From assembly GCF_001429285.1 (NCBI RefSeq), contig NZ_LMJJ01000009.1, forward strand, positions 337 to 64,336: a stretch of DNA of 64,000 nt, read 5' to 3'. The position numbers and the translations under genes were made by a program. Under the pieces are notes generated by a model, which made no database searches, was not told where the DNA came from, and saw nothing but the letters and a program-made list of their open reading frames with translations. Source of the stretch: Ensifer sp. Root278 (GTDB lineage: Bacteria > Pseudomonadota > Alphaproteobacteria > Rhizobiales > Rhizobiaceae). Positions 42,859-53,603 of the stretch are shown here, in pieces (position 1 is the stretch's first letter; the number at the start of each line of letters is the position of its first letter).

Positions 42859-44433
42859 GTGAAAACCTCTATAAAGACCCTTCTGACGGGACTCGCCCTT
42901 CTGGCGCCGCTGCCTGCGCCCGCATTTGCCGAAACGCTGCGGTGGGCCTCATCCGGCGATGTCATTTCCTACGACCCGAACGCTCAGGTCGACAGTTTCA
43001 CCCAGAGCGTTCATCACATGGTTTTCGATCCTCTGGTGCGCCGCAACAAGGATCTGAAGCTGGAGCCGGCGCTTGCCACATCCTGGGAAGTCGTCGAGCC
43101 GACGCGCTGGCGCTTCAAGCTACGCCAAGGCGTGAAGTTTCATGAGGGCCAGCCCTTCAACGCCGACGACGTGGTGGCAACGATCCAGCGCCAGATCGAT
43201 CCCGGCGCGCGCAACCGCGAAAACCTCTCCACCGTCGTCGGTGTCGAGAAGGTGGACGAGTATACCGTCGACCTTATCCTGCGTGCCCCTTACCCGCTGC
43301 TCCTCAACGATCTTGCCGCCATCTACATCATGAGCAAGCCATGGATGGAGGAGCATGACGCACTGAAGCCGGGCAATGCTTCGACCGGCGTCGTCACCTA
43401 TGCCAGCAACCATGCCAACGGCACGGGCGCCTTCAAGCTGAAGGCCTACGAGCCGGACTCGCGCTCGGTCTTCGAAGTGAACAAGGAGTGGTGGGACAAG
43501 CCGCAGCATAATCTGGACGAAGTAGAATTCCGCCCGATCGCCTCCGACGCGACCCGCGTCGCGGCCTTGCTGTCAGGTGAGGTCGACATGATTGCGCCGG
43601 TTCCGCTGCAGGACGTCGACCGCATTGCGGCCACCGACGGTCTGAAGGTCGTCGAAAACCCGTCGCTGCGTACCATCTTCTTCGTCTTCAGCTACCGGCC
43701 GGAACTGCATGCGACACCGGGCCAGCCTAACCCGCTGCGCGATGTGCGCGTGCGCCAGGCACTGTGGCAGGCGATCGACACCAACACGATCCAGAAGCGC
43801 CTGATGCGCGGCAAGTCCCGTACGGCCGGCATGCTTGTCGCACCGGCGGTGACCGGCTACGACGAAGACATCGATGTGCCGCTGCCTTACGACGTCGCCA
43901 AGGCCAAGGCGCTTTTGGCCGAGGCTGGCTATCCGGACGGCTTCAAGACCGGCCTCGCCTGCCCGAACGACCGCTATATCGCTGACGAACAGATCTGCCT
44001 TGCCGTTGCCTCCATGTGGGCGCAGATCGGCGTCCAGGCCAATGTGAGCGTCGAGAGCAAGACGACCTATTTCCCGCGGACCGACAAGGGCGAGTTCGAC
44101 ATCTATCTTCTCGGTTGGGCCTCTTTGCCGCCGATGGATGGCTTTAGCCCGCTGCAAGCGCTGCTCGCGACCAATGACGGCACCTTTGGCGGCAGCAACG
44201 CCGACGGGCTTTCCAATCCCGAGATCGACAAGCTGGCCTATGCTGCTTCGACGGAACTCGACGAAACCAAGCGCGTCGAGGATCTGAAGCAGGCGTTCCG
44301 CATCACCCATGATCAGGTTCTCTACCTGCCGCTGCATCAGCAGCCGGTCGCATGGGCGATGAACAGCAAGGTCGACATGCCGCAGTTCCCGGACGAGTAT
44401 GTCCGTCCGTGGTTCGCGCAGATCAAGAAGTAA
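42859..44433 (+). CDS. Dipeptide-type ABC transporter substrate-binding protein (DppA family)
   Basis: The 524-residue protein starts with GTG, with GGGAG ahead, and has a Sec signal (LLTGLALLAPLPAPAFAETL, cleavage near residue 24). The mature chain follows DppA/OppA-type proteins: WASSGDVISYDPNAQVDSFT, ALATSWEVVEPTRWRFKLRQ, GVKFHEGQPFNADDVV, LYLPLHQQPVAWAMNSKVDM. It binds a peptide or other amide-like ligand in the periplasm. It is the first gene of a five-part importer within the GntR-controlled region. Confidence 0.9.
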   Translation: MKTSIKTLLTGLALLAPLPAPAFAETLRWASSGDVISYDPNAQVDSFTQSVHHMVFDPLVRRNKDLKLEPALATSWEVVEPTRWRFKLRQGVKFHEGQPFNADDVVATIQRQIDPGARNRENLSTVVGVEKVDEYTVDLILRAPYPLLLNDLAAIYIMSKPWMEEHDALKPGNASTGVVTYASNHANGTGAFKLKAYEPDSRSVFEVNKEWWDKPQHNLDEVEFRPIASDATRVAALLSGEVDMIAPVPLQDVDRIAATDGLKVVENPSLRTIFFVFSYRPELHATPGQPNPLRDVRVRQALWQAIDTNTIQKRLMRGKSRTAGMLVAPAVTGYDEDIDVPLPYDVAKAKALLAEAGYPDGFKTGLACPNDRYIADEQICLAVASMWAQIGVQANVSVESKTTYFPRTDKGEFDIYLLGWASLPPMDGFSPLQALLATNDGTFGGSNADGLSNPEIDKLAYAASTELDETKRVEDLKQAFRITHDQVLYLPLHQQPVAWAMNSKVDMPQFPDEYVRPWFAQIKK

Positions 44434-44450
44434 TCAGGACTCTCCCAGGG

Positions 44451-44484
44451 CCAGTCCCGGCAAGCGAAAGCAAGCCGGGACTGG
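44451..44484 (+). terminator. Hairpin after the DppA-like gene
   Basis: A perfect 11-bp stem (CCAGTCCCGGC / GCCGGGACTGG, 12-base loop) begins 18 bases after the stop codon and before the first permease gene. No T-run; a likely expression-balancing element. Confidence 0.62.
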
Positions 44485-44594
44485 ACCGCAAACCGGGTCA
44501 ACCCTCCAGGACCGGCGACGGCACGGAGGATGCGGGAGCGCATAAACCCGGCGGCCGCCCTTAGGGCAAGATCGCTCCCCGTAAGGACTATCCG

Positions 44595-45560
44595 ATGATC
44601 AGACTTCTTTCAGTCAGGCTGCTTCAGGCCATCCTCGTGATGGTCGCGGTGACGGCCATTGCCTTCGTTATGTTCCGCTTCGTCGGCGATCCGGTCGCCT
44701 CCATGGTGCGCGAGGGGGCGACCCAGGCCGAAAAGGACGCAGTGCGCGTCGCGCTCGGTCTCGACAAGCCGGTCTTGGCTCAGTTCGTCAAATTCGTTGG
44801 CCAAGTGCTGACCGGCGACCTCGGCACAAGCTATCGCTACCAGCAGCCCGTGACGACCCTGTTGCTCAGTCGCCTTCCCGCCACGCTGGAACTGGTGATC
44901 GTTGCCACCGTGCTGGCACTGTCGCTCGGCATACCGCTTGGGGTGCTCTGCGCGCTGAAGCCGCACGCCTTCTTCTCGCGGCTGACCCAGTCAGCGACAC
45001 TTGTCGGCATTTCCATGCCCACCTTCGTCACAGGCCTGCTGCTGATCCTGGTTTTCGCAGTAAATCTGCGATGGTTGCCATCGTCGGGACGCGGAGATCT
45101 TGTCGACATCGGATTCTGGCAAACCGGCTTTCTCTCGCTTTCGGGCCTGAAGTCGCTGATCCTGCCTTCGATCACACTGGCATTGTTCCAGCTCACCCTG
45201 ATCATGCGGCTGGTGCGCTCGGAAATGATCGACGTCTTGTCGTCGGACTACATCCGCTTCGCCTTCGCACGCGGCCTGCCGCGGACCTACATCTATGGAC
45301 GGCTCGCGCTGCGCAACGCATTGATGCCGGTCGTCACCGTCACAGGCCTGCAGATCGGGCAACTCATCGCCTTCGCGATCGTCACCGAGACGGTGTTCCA
45401 ATGGCCGGGCATGGGCCTGCTGTTCACGAACGCCGTCGGCTATCCCGACGTGCCGGTGCTGGCTGCCTACCTTCTCTTCGTGGGCTTCCTGTTCGTCATG
45501 ATCAACATGATCGTCGACATTCTCTACACCTTCATCGATCCGCGCCTGAGGACACGATAA
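44595..45560 (+). CDS. Dipeptide-type ABC transporter permease (DppB family)
   Basis: The 321-residue membrane protein has a first segment near LQAILVMVAVTAIAFVMFRF, the DPVASMVREGAT periplasmic loop typical of DppB, and the cytoplasmic loop FAFARGLPRTYIYGRLALRN. It ends LYTFIDPRLRTR, the usual DppB C-terminus. Its stop overlaps the start of the next permease gene by one base (TAATG). Confidence 0.92.
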   Translation: MIRLLSVRLLQAILVMVAVTAIAFVMFRFVGDPVASMVREGATQAEKDAVRVALGLDKPVLAQFVKFVGQVLTGDLGTSYRYQQPVTTLLLSRLPATLELVIVATVLALSLGIPLGVLCALKPHAFFSRLTQSATLVGISMPTFVTGLLLILVFAVNLRWLPSSGRGDLVDIGFWQTGFLSLSGLKSLILPSITLALFQLTLIMRLVRSEMIDVLSSDYIRFAFARGLPRTYIYGRLALRNALMPVVTVTGLQIGQLIAFAIVTETVFQWPGMGLLFTNAVGYPDVPVLAAYLLFVGFLFVMINMIVDILYTFIDPRLRTR

Positions 45561-46456
45561 TGGCTACGCAATCCCTGATGCGCCGGCTTCCGCCGGTTTC
45601 CGTTGTCATCGCCAGCCTGGTGCTCGTCGTCATGCTGGTCCTCGTGATCTTCGCCCCGATGATCGCGCCCATGGACCCGCGCGACGTCGCCTCCTATTCG
45701 CTGATGGATATGGAAATTCCACCTGTCTTCATGGAAGGCGGAGATTCGCGGTTTCTGCTCGGCACCGACAACCAGGGCCGCGACCTCGTCTCGGTCATCC
45801 TGTTCGGCTTGAGGATCTCCGTCGTCATCGGCCTCGGCGCAGTGGTCTTTGCGGCCGTGCTTGGCGTCGTGCTCGGCCTCGTCGCCGGCTTCTTCGGCGG
45901 CGTGGTCGATAGCATCGTGATGCGGATCGCCGATATCTTTGTCAGCTTCCCGACTATCCTCGTCGCACTGCTCATCAGCGGCATCGCCCGCGCGCAGCTC
46001 AGCGCCGAGACGATGCTCGCCTGGGCACCGCTGGTGCTGATCTTCTCCATCGCCATCAACGAATGGGTGCAATACGCGCGAACCGTACGCGCCTCGACCA
46101 TGGTGGAGATCGCGCGAGACTATGTGCGTGCCGCCAAGGTCATCGGCCTGCCGTCCACCCGCATCATGGGCCGCCACATCCTGCCGAACATCATGAGTTC
46201 GGTGATGGTCATCGCCACGATCAACCTCGCCGGCGCGATCCTGACGGAGGCAACGCTCTCCTTCCTCGGCGCAGGCATGCCGCCGACCTATCCTTCGCTC
46301 GGCACACTGATCCGCATCGGCAACCAGTTCCTGTTCTCCGGCCTCTGGTGGATCGCAGTGATGCCCGCGACAGTGCTGGTCATCCTCGTGCTGGCCGTCA
46401 ACGTGATCGGCGACTATCTGCGCGACCACTTCAACCCGAAACTGATGGCTCGATGA
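45560..46456 (+). CDS. Dipeptide-type ABC transporter permease (DppC family)
   Basis: The 298-residue membrane protein begins MATQSLMRRLPPVSVVIASL and carries DppC hallmarks: LLGTDNQGRDLVSVILFGLR, then the EAA-like loop DYVRAAKVIGLPSTRIMGRH and LTEATLSFLGAGMPPTYPSL. The start is fixed by the TAATG overlap; the frame extends well upstream but inside the DppB gene. It forms the channel with DppB. Confidence 0.92.
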   Translation: MATQSLMRRLPPVSVVIASLVLVVMLVLVIFAPMIAPMDPRDVASYSLMDMEIPPVFMEGGDSRFLLGTDNQGRDLVSVILFGLRISVVIGLGAVVFAAVLGVVLGLVAGFFGGVVDSIVMRIADIFVSFPTILVALLISGIARAQLSAETMLAWAPLVLIFSIAINEWVQYARTVRASTMVEIARDYVRAAKVIGLPSTRIMGRHILPNIMSSVMVIATINLAGAILTEATLSFLGAGMPPTYPSLGTLIRIGNQFLFSGLWWIAVMPATVLVILVLAVNVIGDYLRDHFNPKLMAR

Positions 46457-46457
46457 G

Positions 46458-48170
<1,713 letters not shown>

Positions 48171-48380
48171 GCGTGGATGGCAAGATCTTTGCGGACTTTC
48201 CGCGCCGGCCAAACCTCAACGGCATTGGCGACCTGTCGCCGACATCCTTTTTGGCCGGCCACTGTCCCGGCTTGCGCTGGTGACCTTGGGGGGCTGCCCA
48301 TCGCGAATGACTGACGCGCCATCGCGCAAGTGCCTCTTCGGGCCACAAACAAGAAGAAGACGTAAAGGAAATACCCGATC

Positions 48381-49577
48381 ATGCCCAAATCAACCCAGCC
48401 CACGACGGGCCGCCAATGGATGCTGCTCATTCTCGTCGTGCTGGTCGCCGTCAATCTGCGGCCATTTCTTACCGCTCCGGGGCCTGTGCTGTCCGAGATC
48501 GTCGCCGATACCGGCATGGGATATGGCAGCCTGGCACTGCTGACATTGTTGCCGATAATGCTCATGGGCGTCGGTGCCTTCGTATCCCCCTCGCTGCAGG
48601 CCTTGATCGGCACGCGGCGCGGCATTCTCGTCGCTCTCGTTGTGCTGGCGGCCGGCTCCCTGCTCCGGCTTGTCGCACCGGGCGGCATAGCGTTGGTGAT
48701 GACGGCCGCCCTTTGCGGCGCCGGCGTCGCCTTTATCCAGGCGGCCTTCCCGGGCATCATCAAGGCGGAGTTTCCGCGCAGCATACCCGTGGTCACCGGC
48801 CTCTATTCCGCCGTCCTGATGGGCGGCGGGGCTTTGGGCGCGCGGCTGACGCCATTCCTCGTCAGTGCCGGCTACGGCTGGCGCCCGGCACTTGCCTGGC
48901 TCGCGGCACCGGCGCTTGTTGCTCTCAGTGCCGCGTGGCTGATCCTGTCGGATTCGCGCAGCGATCGCCCGGACAAGGCGCTCACCGGCCGGCTGCTCCG
49001 CCGGCCCCGGACCTGGACGCTCATACTCGCCTTCGGCCTGGTCAACGCCGGCTACTCTTCCGCCGTCGCCTGGCTCGCCTCCTATTACCAATCTCTCGGT
49101 TGGAGCAGCGGAGATAGCGGCAATCTCGTAGCGCTGATGGCCATCTGTCAGGCGGCTGCCGCCCTCGCCCTGCCGGTCTTGGCCCGCCGTAGCATCGATC
49201 GCCGCGCCTTCCTGCGCCTGACGCTGGCGATGCAGGCGATCGGTTTTGCTGGCATTGCGTTCGTGCCCCAAGCGGCGCCCGCGATCTGGGTTGGCCTGTG
49301 CGGTGCCGGCCTCGGCAGCAGCTTCTCGCTGGCAATCGTCACCGCCCTCGATCACTTGCCGCGACCGCAGGAGGCCGGTGTGCTGGTGGCATTGATGCAG
49401 GGCGGCGGCTTCCTGATCGCGTCCCTCGGCCCCTTCGCCACGGCATTTCTGCACGACATCAGCGGCAGCTTCGCCCCTGGGTGGACGCTGCATCTCGGCT
49501 GCGTCGTCGGCGTTTTCTTCCTCTATACGCGCTTCAACCCGTCACGCTACGCACAAGCAATGCAGTCACCGATCTGA
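48381..49577 (+). CDS. MFS transporter, CynX/NimT family
   Basis: The 398-residue protein has about twelve membrane segments and the CynX-type opening VAVNLRPFLTAPGPVLSEIV, a strong mark of this family. Relatives move cyanate, 2-nitroimidazole or other small nitrogenous compounds. AAGGAAAT precedes the ATG. It stands 210 bases after the ATPase gene, in the same direction, and before the second GntR regulator. Its presence among amidohydrolases fits a small N-compound as cargo. Confidence 0.85.
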   Translation: MPKSTQPTTGRQWMLLILVVLVAVNLRPFLTAPGPVLSEIVADTGMGYGSLALLTLLPIMLMGVGAFVSPSLQALIGTRRGILVALVVLAAGSLLRLVAPGGIALVMTAALCGAGVAFIQAAFPGIIKAEFPRSIPVVTGLYSAVLMGGGALGARLTPFLVSAGYGWRPALAWLAAPALVALSAAWLILSDSRSDRPDKALTGRLLRRPRTWTLILAFGLVNAGYSSAVAWLASYYQSLGWSSGDSGNLVALMAICQAAAALALPVLARRSIDRRAFLRLTLAMQAIGFAGIAFVPQAAPAIWVGLCGAGLGSSFSLAIVTALDHLPRPQEAGVLVALMQGGGFLIASLGPFATAFLHDISGSFAPGWTLHLGCVVGVFFLYTRFNPSRYAQAMQSPI

Positions 49578-49756
49578 GCGAAATATTGCTCTCCCGATGG
49601 GTTTCGACCCTTGGGCCCGCCTCGTGCGGGCTGAACAGCATCTTGCTAGCGAACTCGGCCAGAACACGAGAGGCATCACCTGGCGACAGGCCTTTTCGTT
49701 CTGCGCCCACCGCTGTTGCCTCGGGTCGATGCCAAATCACTAGACATCTCGCCGTT

Positions 49757-49766
49757 TTGTATGCAA
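49757..49766. promoter_or_regulatory. GntR/FadR-type operator TTGTATGCAA (site 5)
   Basis: The reverse complement of TTGCATACAA; with flanks it shares 17 identical bases with site 3. It lies 37 bases upstream of the second GntR gene, suggesting that this gene is autoregulated or regulated by its paralogue. Confidence 0.55.
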
Positions 49767-49803
49767 TTCGAGGAGACAATTGCTACGGCTTGGAGTGACC
49801 AGT

Positions 49804-50508
49804 ATGGCAAAAAAAGAGAGCGAAGGCGGCGGCGGCCGCGCTCAGGCCGTTCATCGCGTCCTGAAACGCGCAATCCTTGATCAGGCGCTGTCTCCAGGAT
49901 CGAAGCTGCCGGAAGATTCGATCGGCGAAAGGTTGGGTGTCAGCCGGACCCTGGTGCGCGAGGCGCTGGTTCGCCTTAGCGAGGAAGGGTTGGTGGAGTT
50001 GCGGCCGAACAGGGGAGCCGTGGTCGCGCGGCCGACACTTGAGGAAGGGCGCAATCTGTTCCTGACCCGAATGGCGCTGGAGCGGCTGGTGGTGGAGACG
50101 CTTTCGGGAAAATTGACGAGCGAACAAATCGGCATTCTTTCGTCTCATATCGCTGCCGAGGAAGCAGCAAAGAAGGAGCGCGCTCCGTCGATCCGTCTGG
50201 CGGGCGAATTTCATACGCTGCTGGCACAGATGACGAACAACGCCAGCCTCATCCGCTACGTGAACGAACTGGTCGCCCGCAGTTCCCTGATCCTTGCACT
50301 CTATGGCCGACCGCATTCTTCGGAATGCGCCGTATCGGAGCACCAGGAGCTTCTGGACAAATTGATCGCCGGCAAGACCGACGAGGCGGCAGCCCTCATG
50401 GCGCATCACCTCGACTCGGTAACGACCCGGGCTTTGCTTCCGACCGACGGAGACAGAAACATCAAGGAAGTGCTGTCTGCCTACGCCGTTGCGGAGGGCC
50501 TTGCCTAG
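49804..50508 (+). CDS. GntR-family transcriptional regulator, FadR/FCD subfamily (copy 2)
   Basis: The 234-residue protein mirrors copy 1 at 39177: winged helix HRVLKRAILDQALSPGSKLP and SIGERLGVSRTLVREALVRL, FCD domain with LAGEFHTLLAQMTNNASLIR, LYGRPHSSECAVSEHQELLD and ALMAHHLDSVTTRALL. TGGAG lies eight bases before the ATG at 49804. An operator-like palindrome sits just upstream. Like copy 1 it neighbours a cytosine-deaminase-like gene, here convergent with it. Confidence 0.9.
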   Translation: MAKKESEGGGGRAQAVHRVLKRAILDQALSPGSKLPEDSIGERLGVSRTLVREALVRLSEEGLVELRPNRGAVVARPTLEEGRNLFLTRMALERLVVETLSGKLTSEQIGILSSHIAAEEAAKKERAPSIRLAGEFHTLLAQMTNNASLIRYVNELVARSSLILALYGRPHSSECAVSEHQELLDKLIAGKTDEAAALMAHHLDSVTTRALLPTDGDRNIKEVLSAYAVAEGLA

Positions 50509-50521
50509 GCGAAACGCAGCA

Positions 50522-50542
50522 CTCCCGGAGGATACCCGGGAG
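50522..50542. terminator. Hairpin between convergent GntR and amidohydrolase genes
   Basis: A 7-bp stem (CTCCCGG / CCGGGAG, 7-base loop) lies 13 bases after the GntR stop codon. The flanking GCA and TGC may extend the stem. It has no T-run. Confidence 0.5.
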
Positions 50543-50681
50543 CCTTGTGCACAGTCGGCGCGCGAGCCATTCCTTTGACACACACGCTACCAGCTCTTGG
50601 AGCACTTCGACGTTCGGCAAGACACGGCTGCTGGCCGGCTCGTGATGACGAACGTCGTCGTGACACCCAAAGCAGAGCTTA

Positions 50682-52079
50682 TCAGGCTTCGCCAACCCCA
50701 CCCGACACGAGACGCCCCTTGTGGAAGGTCGCAGTCCTGGCGGGCACCCGGGCCACCGCCTCTGCCGAGCAGCTCGCTCCGACGAGCGTGAACGAGGCCT
50801 CATCGCCGACATTTGGCCAAGCGCGTTTGCCCTTGTCGTCGAGGGGCAGAATGCCGCCAGTGGCGATAGACATGGACCGGGACAGACGGAATTCGTCCGA
50901 ACCACGATAAAGCTGCGCGTAGAGATATGCCTTTTCCAGCATGTCCCCGCTGCCGAATGGCGACCAGTGGTCGATGACGCTGTCGGTTCCGGTCATGACG
51001 AAACCCCCCTTCTGGGCCAGCTGCGGCAAGGGCATCATCAATCCACCGATCGGCACCGTCGAGGCAATCGAGATCTTCTGTTCCGCCAGGCGCGAGGCTG
51101 TCTCTTCCAGAGCCTCCGGAGCAAGTGTGGTCAGTGCGAAGGCGTGGCTGATCGTGACCTTGCCGCGCAGAGCGGGATTCTTCTCGACGGTATCGATCAT
51201 GTAGTTGACCGCCGCCATGCCGGCGGGGCTCGTTTCATGCAGATGAATGTCCACGCCCTTGCCAGTATCCAGCGCGATCTGGAACATGGCGTCGAGTGAC
51301 TTTTCCATGGCGCCGTCGACATTCGTCGGGTCCAGGCCGCCGACATACTGAACGCCCATCTGCATGGCTTCACGCATCAGGCCATCGACCTTGGAGTGAA
51401 GCAGGCCGTGCTGGGGGAAGGCGACGATTTCACACACGAAATCATCACGATGGTTTTCCAACGCCTGCTGCAGGTGCTCAAGGCTTTTGAGGCCGCTGAC
51501 CGGGTCGATGTTGCAATGGCTGCGTGCGACCGTGCTTCCCTTGGACTGCAGGAGAGCGATCAGGCCCTCCGCGCGCTCTCGCGAGGTCGGCAGCAACTGA
51601 GGAAGCAGCTTCTCCTCGAGAGCGATCATATCCATGATGGTTTTGCCCTGACGCGGGCGCGGCGCCTGCCATGGACCACCATAAAACGTCTTATCGAGAT
51701 GGATGTGCATATCGCGCATCGTCGGCAGCAACAGTTTGCCGTGCGCCTGATAGCGCGGCACACCTTCGGGCAGGTTCGCATTCTCAGCGTGCAAGGCGAC
51801 AATCGCGCCGTCCTTGATCTCCAACGCGTAGAGCGCAGTCCGTGTGGCGACGACGACATCGCCGTCATACTCAAACCCCTCCTCCAATCGCACGCCGGTC
51901 AGGATGTAGTGGCGATCCACGAGCGTCTTGGTGTTCGTCTCGCCAGCGCTCTTACCCGCGCTGGCCGATGCCTCGCGAACCGCGCCGCCAGACAAGCCGG
52001 CGACAGCGCACGCCGTGGTCAGCGCCCCGGTCCGGCTGAGAAAGGTCCTGCGGCTTTGCGGTAGCATCTGTTCCAACAT
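50682..52079 (-). CDS. Tat-exported cytosine-deaminase-like amidohydrolase
   Basis: The 465-residue protein starts with a twin-arginine signal: SRRTFLSRTGALTTACAVAG at residues 9-28, cleavage likely near ASAS at 37-40. The hydrolase part has His125-x-His127 (DMHIHLDKTF), VDIHLHETS, TISHAFALT and an Asp in VMTGTDSVIDHW, and shares CEIVAFPQHGLL and SGDMLEKAYLYAQ with the cytosolic enzyme at 40094. Few members of this branch are exported, so this one is probably a folded metalloenzyme that works in the periplasm before import. Substrate unknown. Confidence 0.85.
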   Translation of the reverse strand: MLEQMLPQSRRTFLSRTGALTTACAVAGLSGGAVREASASAGKSAGETNTKTLVDRHYILTGVRLEEGFEYDGDVVVATRTALYALEIKDGAIVALHAENANLPEGVPRYQAHGKLLLPTMRDMHIHLDKTFYGGPWQAPRPRQGKTIMDMIALEEKLLPQLLPTSRERAEGLIALLQSKGSTVARSHCNIDPVSGLKSLEHLQQALENHRDDFVCEIVAFPQHGLLHSKVDGLMREAMQMGVQYVGGLDPTNVDGAMEKSLDAMFQIALDTGKGVDIHLHETSPAGMAAVNYMIDTVEKNPALRGKVTISHAFALTTLAPEALEETASRLAEQKISIASTVPIGGLMMPLPQLAQKGGFVMTGTDSVIDHWSPFGSGDMLEKAYLYAQLYRGSDEFRLSRSMSIATGGILPLDDKGKRAWPNVGDEASFTLVGASCSAEAVARVPARTATFHKGRLVSGGVGEA

Positions 52080-52244
52080 CGTTGCGTTGCCTCATCATGG
52101 ATTGGGTCAGGGCCGCCAATCTACCGAACGGCGCCACCGCATGGCAGCGACATTTACCAATGCTGGCTATTCGATTTGCCAATGCAAGCGGGCGACCGCG
52201 CAGCGATCGCGAATGACAAGGAGGTAGACACCTCCCCTCTGTCG

Positions 52245-53102
52245 CTACCGCCGCAGGTCACAATACTCGATGAGACGTTCCGCAAGCGCCAGCGCTGCGG
52301 CGCTAGCATCGTCGCGGTAAAACAGCGCCAGTTCAAAGTCATCGACGGATGGCAGACGCTCGGCCGCGCCCAGCACGCGGTGGGAAGGCAGACGGCAGCT
52401 CGCAGGCAGCAGACTGACACCAAGCCCGGCAGCCGAGGCGGCGGCGAGCGCTGCGAGACTGGCGCTGCTGTAGCTGATACGCCAGCGAATGCCGAGAGTA
52501 TCGAGCGCCTGACATAATTCGTCGCGGTAGAGGCCGTTCAGCGGGAACACAGCCAAAGGCACCGGCACCTGCTCGATCGCCGGGCGCACGAGGCTGTCCA
52601 GCCACAGCAACGGTTCAGGCCTTGCCGCGCGCGGCTGTTGCTTGCGGCGCTGTTTGACGAGAATAAGGTCGAGCTCTCCGTCCCGATAGGCGAGTTGCAG
52701 ATCGGCGCTGAGACCGCTCGTCACGTCCAGCCGCAAGTGCGGATGCTGGCTATTGAAAGCCGCCAGCAGATCGGCCGTCGGCACCATGAAATCCTCGGGC
52801 ATTCCCAAGCGAAGCACGCCGTCACGCCATGGGCCCGCCAAGGCGTCATGCGCCTCTTCGTTCAGCGCGATGATGCGGCGCGCATAGCTCAGCAACTTGA
52901 CGCCTTCCTCCGTCAGTTGCACCTGATGTGACGAGCGTTCAAAAAGTGCCTTCCCGAGCATTTCCTCCAGTCGGCGAATTTGCTGACTGACTGTCGATTG
53001 GGAAAGGTTCACCCGCTCGGCTGCGCGGGTGAAGCTGTTGCTTTCGCAAATGGCCACAAAACTGAGCAGCAGCTGGGGATTGAACATGGGATAGCGGTTC
53101 AT
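52245..53102 (-). CDS. LysR-family transcriptional regulator
   Basis: The 285-residue protein has the LysR DNA-binding domain (LLLSFVAICESNSFTRAAER, LSQSTVSQQIRRLEEMLGKA) and a standard effector domain (RDGVLRLGMPEDFMV onward). The start could be five codons later (MFNPQLL). It lies 165 bases ahead of the exported amidohydrolase gene in the same direction and may regulate it. Effector unknown. Confidence 0.87.
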   Translation of the reverse strand: MNRYPMFNPQLLLSFVAICESNSFTRAAERVNLSQSTVSQQIRRLEEMLGKALFERSSHQVQLTEEGVKLLSYARRIIALNEEAHDALAGPWRDGVLRLGMPEDFMVPTADLLAAFNSQHPHLRLDVTSGLSADLQLAYRDGELDLILVKQRRKQQPRAARPEPLLWLDSLVRPAIEQVPVPLAVFPLNGLYRDELCQALDTLGIRWRISYSSASLAALAAASAAGLGVSLLPASCRLPSHRVLGAAERLPSVDDFELALFYRDDASAAALALAERLIEYCDLRR

Positions 53103-53603
53103 TCGTCCCCCAAATGCGCTGGAGCCGATTTCGGCGAGGATGACGGCGGATCACCACACCATGCGATCACCAGGCGGTCCAGATCACGCGTCACACCAAG
53201 ATTGAATGCGTTGCATTTATTATCTTGTATACAACCTGCATGCAAAGGGAAAAGTACAGAGTTCATTGGGCTACGATCGCCGGCCTCCCTCTGAGCCGAC
53301 CGGCGAAGCCCTAGAAGTCGCCAGGTCTGTGCCCGATCGTCGCGTTTGGAACGGCAAAATCGGTTCCTGCATCTCGCAACCCGGTTTCATTCGCTAACGC
53401 AATGGTTTCCATCGGTTTTCTTAATTTCCGAACAGCCGAGAACATCCCTATAGGCGAGGCCGATGTCGCGCGCTCCGATCGCGAATTGCGCAATGCGGCG
53501 GCGGCGAACATCGCATTGGCACCGCAGACGCCGCAACGAGCAGCTGCCTCTCGAAGAACAGATCCAACCCGAGGCGAACGGCTGCCTGGAAAGGTGCAAT
53601 GTG
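53103..53603. promoter_or_regulatory. Intergenic region with GntR operator-like site
   Basis: These 501 bases separate the LysR gene from a divergent MFS gene. They contain a perfect TTGTATACAA palindrome at 53225, with TTGCATTTAT at 53211 and TGCATGCA at 53237 close by. A short frame from 53402 conflicts with the MFS gene and is not called. Confidence 0.45.
53225..53234. promoter_or_regulatory. GntR/FadR-type operator TTGTATACAA (site 6)
   Basis: A perfect 10-base palindrome that fits the FadR-subfamily pattern (TNGT...ACNA). It is the most symmetric of the six sites and marks the right end of the apparent regulon, between a LysR gene and an MFS gene. Confidence 0.52.
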